Shown here: positions 1 through 5,068 of the stretch, one piece after another
How positions within the stretch are numbered: position 1 is the stretch's first letter
Layout of the letters: each line of letters begins with the position of its first letter
Assembly (NCBI GenBank): GCA_031549965.1
Contig: JAVBPB010000160.1
Location: 1-5,068, forward strand
DNA length: 5,068 bases
Direction of reading: 5' to 3'
DNA from: JAVBPB01 sp031549965
Lineage (GTDB): Bacteria; Bacillota; Clostridia; Lachnospirales; Lachnospiraceae
Made by a program: the position numbers and the translations under genes
The notes under the pieces: model-generated
The model's input: the letters and a program-made list of their open reading frames with translations, nothing else
Database searches by the model: none
Told to the model about the DNA's origin: nothing

Positions 1-2009
1 GATTCGAAAATGTTATGACGGGTGTAACGGAAGAGATATCTTTTGCTGAAAATGTTGATTTAATATTAGATTTATATCCAAATACTGAAAATATCTATGT
101 TTTAAATGATTACACAACAGCTGGGGTCATATGGCGTAACACAATGGAAAGTATTGCGAAAGATTATACAGATAAAGTAAACTTTATATCTAATGATAAT
201 TTGTCAATGGATGAAATATTATTGGATGTGAAAAAATATGGTAATGAAACGGTTATAATCTGTGGAACATTTTACGTAGATTGTGATGGAAACTATTTTA
301 CAGAAAAAAATTTATCTGTAATGCTTGATAAAGTTAATCATCGTCCCGTGTTTGCTTCCCTTGAAGTAAACGTTGGATTTGGTTTATTTGGTGGAAAAGT
401 TTCTCAATCAATGAAACAAGGTCAACTTGCGGCTCGAATGGCCTGTGAAATACTAGAAGGAAAAGATATTAAAGATATCAAGATAATTACAGATTCAAAT
501 CTGTCAAATGAATGGATATTTGACTATGAAGTATTAAAAAATTACGGAATTTCAAAGCATAAGATTAAAGTTAAGCATACAGCTTTAAATGAAAAATTAT
601 CTTTATATGAAACAAACAAACCACAATTTTTCTTAATAATTGTTGGATTTGTTTTTACTTCAACAATTATCTTTGTTTTAATATATTTTTATAGTAAAGA
701 AAGAAAATCTAAAATTCAAAAGGAATTCGATGCTTCGCATGATTCTTTAACAAAACTTTGGAATCGATCTAAACTAGAAAAAGATTTTTCGAAATTTGCT
801 AGAAATGATAAAACAGGGGCCTTATTATTGTTTGATATTGATGATTTTAAGGATATTAATGACGTATATGGACATTATATTGGTGATAAATGTTTGATTG
901 CTTTATCAAAAAGAATAAGCGAGCAATTAAATGATTCAAGTATTTTTTACCGTGTTGGTGGCGATGAGTTTATAATTCTTTATTATGGTAATGTTGAACT
1001 TTTAACAAAGTTATGTAAAAAACTACAACAAATAATGAAATTACCATATGTTTTTGATGATTTGATTTTGCATTTTACAATAAGTATCGGGATTGCAGAG
1101 TTTCCGAAATATGGTGACACATTATCTGACTTATTCCAAAATGCCGATTTAGCGCTTTACCAAGCCAAAAGAGAAGGAAAGAATACACATTATTTTTATG
1201 AATCTGTATTAAGAGAAGTAAGTACTAAAAAAGAAGTAATTACTCAAATTTTACGAAAAGTTACGCAAACAGATGAGCCTAGTATTGTTTTTCAACCAAT
1301 ATTAAATGTTGATGGAAGCAATATTGTTGCATTTGAGACACTAATGCGAATTAATAGTCATGAGATAGGATATATAACGCCAGATGAATTTATTCCAGTT
1401 GCTGAGAGTACAGGATTAATTGTACCTATAGGTTTATGGATATTTGAAAATGCCTGTAATTTTGCAAAATCAATTATTGATAAAGGGATTGAGGATTTCC
1501 TAATATCGATTAATATTTCAGCAATACAGTTTGCTAGTCAAAACTTTATCTCAGATATTACTAAATTAATTGAAAAAATTGGGATTGATTCAAAGAATAT
1601 TGAGTTAGAAATAACAGAAAGTGTCTTTGCTTCTGATGCAAAACAAAATATTTTAAAAATAAATACTTTAAGAGAATTAGGATTTACAATTGCTTTAGAT
1701 GATTTTGGAACTGGATACTCATCATTTAAATATTTAGTAGATTTACCTTTAGATATATTAAAGATTGATAAAGCATTTATTGATTTAATTGTTTTTGATG
1801 AAAAGACACGAACTATTACAAAAATGTTAATTGTTACAGCTCATACCCTGAATTTAAAAGTTGTAGCTGAAGGTGTCGAAGAAGAAAATCAAGTAAAAGT
1901 TTTAAAAGATATTAAATGCGACTATATCCAAGGATATATATATTCAAAACCTTTAAAAGATGTTGATGCTAAAAACTTTATATATAAAAAAAGAAATATA
2001 AATGATTAG
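1..2009 (+). CDS. Membrane-bound GGDEF-EAL c-di-GMP synthase/phosphodiesterase with ABC-type substrate-binding sensor domain (5'-partial)
   Basis: Probably a bifunctional c-di-GMP enzyme: GGDEF makes c-di-GMP from GTP, EAL hydrolyses it. Residues are numbered from the ATG at 15, which is unlikely to be the true start: the frame is open to the left edge, no Shine-Dalgarno precedes it, and the protein begins inside a domain. Residues 1-190 resemble the C-terminal two thirds of the ABC_sub_bind (TrpX-like) family: TGVTEE, a Y-P-N-T-E-N-I strand, and a GxxxQSMKQGQLAA..ILEGK stretch near 126-150. One transmembrane helix lies at about 204-226, followed by a KERKSK basic patch, so the N-terminus is outside and the enzymes inside. 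The GGDEF domain (about 238-398) has an intact GGDEF at 315-319 and metal/GTP residues D274, N282 and D291. The inhibitory RxxD site is absent (N307-D-S-S310). The EAL domain (about 420-655) has ETLMR at 441-445, N500, E532, D562/D563 in DDFGTGYSS, K583, E619 and Q639, all expected catalytic or metal residues. The missing N-terminus should hold the signal peptide and the rest of lobe 1. Domain calls are firm; ligand and net activity are unknown. Confidence 0.93.
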   Translation, partial: FENVMTGVTEEISFAENVDLILDLYPNTENIYVLNDYTTAGVIWRNTMESIAKDYTDKVNFISNDNLSMDEILLDVKKYGNETVIICGTFYVDCDGNYFTEKNLSVMLDKVNHRPVFASLEVNVGFGLFGGKVSQSMKQGQLAARMACEILEGKDIKDIKIITDSNLSNEWIFDYEVLKNYGISKHKIKVKHTALNEKLSLYETNKPQFFLIIVGFVFTSTIIFVLIYFYSKERKSKIQKEFDASHDSLTKLWNRSKLEKDFSKFARNDKTGALLLFDIDDFKDINDVYGHYIGDKCLIALSKRISEQLNDSSIFYRVGGDEFIILYYGNVELLTKLCKKLQQIMKLPYVFDDLILHFTISIGIAEFPKYGDTLSDLFQNADLALYQAKREGKNTHYFYESVLREVSTKKEVITQILRKVTQTDEPSIVFQPILNVDGSNIVAFETLMRINSHEIGYITPDEFIPVAESTGLIVPIGLWIFENACNFAKSIIDKGIEDFLISINISAIQFASQNFISDITKLIEKIGIDSKNIELEITESVFASDAKQNILKINTLRELGFTIALDDFGTGYSSFKYLVDLPLDILKIDKAFIDLIVFDEKTRTITKMLIVTAHTLNLKVVAEGVEEENQVKVLKDIKCDYIQGYIYSKPLKDVDAKNFIYKKRNIND

Positions 2010-2014
2010 AATAC

Positions 2015-2051
2015 AAAACACTAGTTTTCAATTAAATGAAACTAGTGTTTT
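2015..2051 (+). terminator. Rho-independent terminator after the GGDEF-EAL gene
   Basis: A perfect 13-bp inverted repeat, AAAACACTAGTTT (2015-2027) with AAACTAGTGTTTT (2039-2051), encloses an 11-nt loop, shortened to 9 by a T-G wobble at 2028/2038. It begins 5 nt after the TAG stop. The T run falls at the end of the stem and continues as a T-rich stretch (TACTTTAT). The stem has only three G-C pairs, so strength is uncertain. The A-rich left arm would also give a T tract on the opposite strand. It separates the c-di-GMP gene from the speA promoter. Confidence 0.75.
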
Positions 2052-2089
2052 ACTTTATCAAAGATAGTATGTTTAATGTTTAGAAAATA

Positions 2090-2098
2090 TGATAAAAT
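2090..2098 (+). promoter_or_regulatory. Extended -10 promoter of the speA-speB operon
   Basis: TG at 2090-2091, one base, then TAAAAT at 2093-2098 gives TGnTAAAAT, a good match to a sigma-A extended -10 element. At a 17-bp spacing the -35 position (2070-2075, TGTTTA) is a poor match to TTGACA, which is usual when an extended -10 is present. Transcription would start near 2104-2106, leaving a leader of only about 22-24 nt before the ATG at 2128. That leaves no room for a riboswitch or attenuator. No clear operator was seen. The assignment is by motif only, in a very AT-rich gap. Confidence 0.55.
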
Positions 2099-2114
2099 AT
2101 AGATATAAATTTAC

Positions 2115-2120
2115 AAGGAG
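2115..2120 (+). promoter_or_regulatory. Shine-Dalgarno sequence fixing the speA start
   Basis: AAGGAG lies 7 nt before the ATG at 2128, an ideal spacing. An in-frame ATG at 2089 would extend the protein by 13 residues (MIKYRYKFTRRFS), but it sits on the predicted -10 element, has no Shine-Dalgarno, and would read the AAGGAG itself as codons. The start at 2128 is therefore preferred. Confidence 0.9.
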
Positions 2121-2127
2121 ATTTTCG

Positions 2128-3615
2128 ATGAATAATCAAAATAAAACACCATTTTTTGATGCTTTAATAGAATATATAAAAACAGATGTAACTCCTTTTG
2201 ACGTTCCAGGTCATCATATGGGAAATATCCAAAATGAATTCAGTAAAGCAGTAGGCAATAAATTAATGCGAATGGATGTAAATGCACCTAGAGGATTAGA
2301 TAACCTAAGTCATCCAACCGGCGTAATAAAAGAAGCTGAAAAACTATTTGCTGAAGCTTTTGGTGCAGATCAATCATTCTTTTTAGTTAATGGCACAACA
2401 TCAGGCATTATGGCAATGATAATGGCAAGTGTAAATGAAAGAGAAAAAATAATATTACCTCGTAACGTTCATAAATCAGCTATAAATGGTTTAATAATAA
2501 GTGGGGCAATTCCAGTGTTTGTTGAACCACAAATTGATTCTAGACTAGGTATTGCAAATTCTGTGACATATGAAGCATATGAGAAAGTTATTTTAGATAA
2601 TCCAGATTGTTTTGCGATATTAATTATAAATCCAACATATTTTGGTGCGACAACGGAAATAACAAAGATTGTTAAATTAGCTCATGAACATGATATGACT
2701 GTAATTGTTGATGAAGCTCATGGTTCACATTTTATTTTCAGTCCGAAATTACCGCTTGCCGCAATGGAATCTGGAGCTGATGCTAGTAGTGTTTCAATGC
2801 ACAAAACAGGAGGGTCTCTTACACAATCCTCTGCATTATTATTAAAGAATAATAAAAAAGTTGACCATTTTAAAGTTTTAAAAACAATCAATTTATTACA
2901 AAGTACTAGTCCTAGTAGTTTGTTTATCGCAAGTCTTGATACGGCAAGAAAAACAATATATTTTGAAGGAAAAGAAAAACTAGAAAAAATAATTGATTTA
3001 TCAAATTATGCAAGAAAAGAAATTAATGCTATTAAAGGGTTATTTTCACCTGATAAAGAATATTTTTTAAAAACTAACTTTGATTATGATGAAACTAAAT
3101 TAATTATTCAAGTCAATGATTTAGGATTTAGTGGATTTGAAATCTATAAAATGCTAAAGGATGAATATAACATACAAATGGAATTAGCTGAAACAAATGT
3201 TGTATTAGCAATACTTGCCTTAGGGACAACAAAAGAGCATATTGATAATTTGATTAGTGCTTTAAAAGATATATCAAACAAATATTATGAAGATAGTGAA
3301 AAATTAGAAACAGCCAAGTTTGATTTTAATTTTCCCCAAAGAGTTTTTAGACCAAGAGAAGCATATATGGCCCCTAAAAAACGAGTAGGAATGAATGATA
3401 GCATTGGAAAAATTAGTGCTGAATCAATAATGATTTATCCACCAGGGATACCATTAGTTATTCCAGGTGAAAAAATAAGTAAAACAATAATTGATAGAAT
3501 TAGATTTTATGAAAGTAAAGGATCAACAATATTAAGTGATTATGATGATGATACTGTAAGTGTTGTTGATGAAGAAAAATGGAATGGATGGAATGTAATG
3601 TATGATGAAATTTAA
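2128..3615 (+). CDS. speA: Arginine decarboxylase, PLP-dependent Orn/Lys/Arg decarboxylase family (Bacillus SpeA type)
   Basis: Predicted cytoplasmic enzyme converting arginine to agmatine and CO2, the first step of the agmatine route to putrescine. From the ATG at 2128 it has 495 residues, close to the roughly 490 of Bacillus SpeA and much shorter than the roughly 650-750-residue enterobacterial decarboxylases. It shows a PGH motif (27-29), PTG (63-65), the PLP-phosphate loop VNGTTSG (97-103), PRNVHKS (111-117), NPTYFG (168-173), and DEAHG (195-199) whose D195 should pair with the PLP ring nitrogen. SMHKTGGSLTQSS follows, with K226 as the Schiff-base lysine. The C-terminal domain carries YPPGIPLVIPGE (437-448), typical of the family. 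The residue after PGH is histidine where Bacillus SpeA has lysine (PGHKKG). The family includes lysine and ornithine decarboxylases, and sequence alone does not settle the substrate. The overlapping agmatinase gene is the main reason for choosing arginine. The gene has its own promoter and is cotranscribed with speB. Confidence 0.9.
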   Translation: MNNQNKTPFFDALIEYIKTDVTPFDVPGHHMGNIQNEFSKAVGNKLMRMDVNAPRGLDNLSHPTGVIKEAEKLFAEAFGADQSFFLVNGTTSGIMAMIMASVNEREKIILPRNVHKSAINGLIISGAIPVFVEPQIDSRLGIANSVTYEAYEKVILDNPDCFAILIINPTYFGATTEITKIVKLAHEHDMTVIVDEAHGSHFIFSPKLPLAAMESGADASSVSMHKTGGSLTQSSALLLKNNKKVDHFKVLKTINLLQSTSPSSLFIASLDTARKTIYFEGKEKLEKIIDLSNYARKEINAIKGLFSPDKEYFLKTNFDYDETKLIIQVNDLGFSGFEIYKMLKDEYNIQMELAETNVVLAILALGTTKEHIDNLISALKDISNKYYEDSEKLETAKFDFNFPQRVFRPREAYMAPKKRVGMNDSIGKISAESIMIYPPGIPLVIPGEKISKTIIDRIRFYESKGSTILSDYDDDTVSVVDEEKWNGWNVMYDEI

Positions 3616-4486
3616 AACAGTAGAAATGCCTTTTCAAAGTTGTACAAGTAGTTATAAAGATAGTGATGTTGTAATATTTAGTTGTCCAATGGATTCAACT
3701 ACATCTTTTAGACCTGGTACTAGATTTGCTGGACCAGCAATAAGAATGGACTCATTTGGAGTAGAGTGGTATTCACCTTATCGAGACATGGATTTAAAAG
3801 ATTATAATACTTGTGATATTGGAGATTTAGACTTACCAATTGGAGACCCAGATAAGGCTTTAAAAGAAATATATAATGTTAGTAAAAAAATCATTAATGA
3901 TAATAAAAAGATTATGATGATTGGTGGAGAACATTTAGTTACATATGGAGTTGTTAAGGCTTTAAGTGAAAAATATGAAGATTTACATATTATTCATTTT
4001 GATGCTCATACTGATTTAAGAGAAGACTTCTTCGGAAGAAAATTTTCTCATGCCACAGTAATTAGAAGATGTTATGATTTACTTGGAGATAACAAAATTT
4101 ATCAATTTGGTATAAGAAGTGGTGATTCAAGTGAATTTAAATGGGCAGCTAGTGGACACACTAATTTAAGAAAGTTTGACTTAGTAGGTTTAGATAAATG
4201 TGTTGATACTATAAAAGATAAAAATGTTTATATTACTATTGATTTAGATGTTTTGGATCCAGCATATTTTCCTGGAACTGGTACACCAGAAGGTGGAGGA
4301 ATAACTTATAAGGAGTTATTAAATGCAATAGATGAGTTTTCTAAATTAAATAATATTGTTGGTTGTGATATAGTTGAATTAGCTCCACACTATGACCATA
4401 GTGGTGGATCAACAGCTTTAGCGGCTAAGACATTAAGAGAATTAACACTATTATTACATAGTAAAGTAAAAAAAATATCAAATTAA
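3602..4486 (+). CDS. speB: Agmatinase (agmatine ureohydrolase), arginase/ureohydrolase family
   Basis: Predicted cytoplasmic binuclear-manganese enzyme hydrolysing agmatine to putrescine and urea, the step after speA. At 294 residues it is nearly the length of Bacillus SpeB (about 290). It follows that type throughout: PMDSTTSFRPGTRFAGP near 29-45, EWYSPY (55-60), GGEHLVTYG (108-116), HFDAHTDLRE (132-141), FSHATVIRR (148-156), FGIRSG (169-174), TIDLDVLDPAYFPGTGTPEGGG (212-233), and DIVELAPHYDHS (256-267). All six expected metal ligands are present: H111, D134, H136, D138, D214 and D216. E259 matches the family's substrate-site acid. The GGEH and agmatinase-like SHAT motifs favour agmatinase over arginase. 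The start overlaps the end of speA by 14 bp, and a tandem ATGATG leaves the second Met (3605) as an alternative. Only a weak GGATGGA (3586-3592) precedes it, so translational coupling to speA is likely. The TAA stop lies inside a terminator hairpin loop. Confidence 0.94.
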   Translation: MMKFKTVEMPFQSCTSSYKDSDVVIFSCPMDSTTSFRPGTRFAGPAIRMDSFGVEWYSPYRDMDLKDYNTCDIGDLDLPIGDPDKALKEIYNVSKKIINDNKKIMMIGGEHLVTYGVVKALSEKYEDLHIIHFDAHTDLREDFFGRKFSHATVIRRCYDLLGDNKIYQFGIRSGDSSEFKWAASGHTNLRKFDLVGLDKCVDTIKDKNVYITIDLDVLDPAYFPGTGTPEGGGITYKELLNAIDEFSKLNNIVGCDIVELAPHYDHSGGSTALAAKTLRELTLLLHSKVKKISN

Positions 4487-4499
4487 TGATATTTTTTTT
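4468..4499. terminator. Bidirectional terminator shared by convergent speB and the minus-strand gene
   Basis: Eight A's plus TATCA (4468-4480) pair perfectly with TGATA plus eight T's (4487-4499), a 13-bp stem with a 6-nt AATTAA loop. On the plus strand the right arm supplies the T tract after speB. On the minus strand the left A run becomes the T tract after the gene ending at 4504. The hairpin includes the last codons of speB, and its TAA stop (4484-4486) occupies half of the loop. The core has a single G-C pair, so the hairpin is weak, but position and symmetry fit a shared terminator. Confidence 0.7.
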
Positions 4500-4503
4500 A
4501 TAG

Positions 4504-5068
4504 TTATCTTTGGATAGCAAAAATGTTAACACTTGTTTTTTCTTTTGATGGATTAAAATAAGTGTCTCCCAGACATATTGAATAATGAGATATATATTGA
4601 CCATTTTTGTTATATAATATAGTTTTAGATTCTAGTACACAAACATTATGGTTATTATAAATGCTAAAAAAACCAAATGGAACTTCAATCTCACCCAAGT
4701 CACTTATAAGAGTATTTTCTTTATACGCATACTCTAATTGTGACTGATAACAGTATAATGTTAAATAATAACTATCTTTATTTAAACTTGAAAAATCAAT
4801 ATTCCTAAATTGATAACCAATATAATTATCTAAATAATAATTGTTTAACACTCTCTTTTGTAAACTATAATTAGTAGAAAGGTATGTAATTAGCGAAGAC
4901 TTTGTATATAGATTTAAATATTTATTTTCTGTGATATCCAAAGTTTCGCTTAATTGTATAGTAATGTAGCCTTCTTGAATATCTATAGTGCCGCTTAAAT
5001 CCTCAATAGTCAAAATGTTTTTTTCTAAAGAATTTAAATGCAAAACATTTTCATTTTTATTTTCAATT
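4504..5068 (-). CDS. Hypothetical protein, C-terminal part (5'-partial, function not recognised)
   Basis: An open frame of 187 codons runs leftward from the right edge to a TAA at 4504-4506. The only start-like codon near the edge is a TTG at 5043-5041, with no Shine-Dalgarno. There is no ATG codon anywhere in the frame, and the two ATGs just upstream on this strand are out of frame. The frame stays open through IENKNENV to the edge, so this is almost certainly the C-terminal part of a longer protein. Numbered from the TTG, it is rich in Tyr, Asn, Ser, Leu and Ile with short alternating hydrophobic stretches (for example YITIQL 26-31, YYLTLY 92-97, HNVCVLE 132-138), suggesting beta-sheet structure. 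No transmembrane helix, catalytic motif or sorting signal is visible. The NIDFSSLNKDSYYLTLY segment (81-97) resembles the 'iDlSsL..g.Y.l.l' strand pattern of beta-sandwich accessory domains in surface or cell-envelope proteins, a weak hint only. It is convergent with speB and shares its terminator, so it is probably unrelated to polyamine metabolism. Confidence 0.72.
   Translation of the reverse strand, partial: IENKNENVLHLNSLEKNILTIEDLSGTIDIQEGYITIQLSETLDITENKYLNLYTKSSLITYLSTNYSLQKRVLNNYYLDNYIGYQFRNIDFSSLNKDSYYLTLYCYQSQLEYAYKENTLISDLGEIEVPFGFFSIYNNHNVCVLESKTILYNKNGQYISHYSICLGDTYFNPSKEKTSVNIFAIQR

Noticed and set aside
15..17. ATG at 15 as the start of the GGDEF-EAL gene
   Set aside because: No Shine-Dalgarno precedes it, the frame is open to the left edge (FENV before the Met), and the protein would begin in the middle of the substrate-binding domain with no signal peptide.
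2099..2127. Riboswitch or attenuator in the speA leader
   Set aside because: The predicted leader is only about 22-24 nt and has no stable fold; the upstream hairpin at 2015-2051 lies before the promoter and belongs to the preceding gene.
2900..2925. Inverted repeat around CTAGTCCTAG inside speA
   Set aside because: It is short, encodes Thr-Ser-Pro-Ser-Ser in the conserved enzyme, and has no T tract or partner site, so it is probably chance in AT-rich coding DNA.
4235..4240. Thr212 in ITIDLD in place of the Ser of the ureohydrolase SxDxDxxDP signature, as an active-site defect
   Set aside because: Bacillus-type SpeB enzymes also have Thr here (VTIDIDVLDP), so it is a normal subfamily feature and all metal ligands are intact.
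5041..5043. TTG at 5043-5041 as the start of the minus-strand gene
   Set aside because: It has no Shine-Dalgarno, and the frame continues open through IENKNENV to the window edge, so the gene most likely starts outside the window.
1..5068. Mycoplasma-type genetic code (UGA = Trp)
   Set aside because: All tryptophans seen are TGG, no in-frame TGA occurs in any gene, and genes end in TAG or TAA, so nothing requires recoding. It also cannot be strictly excluded from four genes.

Overview
This is an AT-rich window (roughly 30% GC by eye) with A/T-biased codons, AAGGAG-type ribosome binding, and standard stops (TAG, TAA). All tryptophans are TGG and no UGA is read through. It looks like a low-GC Bacillota or Acholeplasma/Izemoplasma-like chromosome. 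The arginine decarboxylase and agmatinase are of the Bacillus type, which supports that placement, but the genus cannot be fixed from the window.

Layout from left to right: (1) 1-2009 (+) is the 3' part of a gene for a membrane c-di-GMP enzyme. It has an extracytoplasmic ABC-type substrate-binding domain, one transmembrane helix, then GGDEF and EAL domains, and its start lies outside the window. (2) 2010-2127 is an intergenic gap with a hairpin terminator (2015-2051), an extended -10 promoter (about 2090-2098) and a strong Shine-Dalgarno (2115-2120). (3) 2128-3615 (+) is a fold-type-I PLP arginine decarboxylase (speA). (4) 3602-4486 (+) is agmatinase (speB), overlapping speA by 14 bp. (5) 4468-4499 is a hairpin whose loop contains the speB stop codon and which can serve as a bidirectional terminator. 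(6) 4504-5068 (-) is the C-terminal part of an unrecognised, probably beta-rich protein, convergent with speB and open to the right edge.

speA and speB form a compact two-gene operon for arginine -> agmatine + CO2 -> putrescine + urea. No spermidine synthase or AdoMet decarboxylase is visible. The upstream c-di-GMP protein is probably a separate transcription unit that turns an external small-molecule signal into c-di-GMP synthesis or breakdown. Whether that signal relates to arginine or polyamines is only a hypothesis. I found no mobile element, CRISPR array, RNA gene or clearly new multi-gene system. The most unusual items are the sensor architecture of the GGDEF-EAL protein and the unidentified minus-strand protein.
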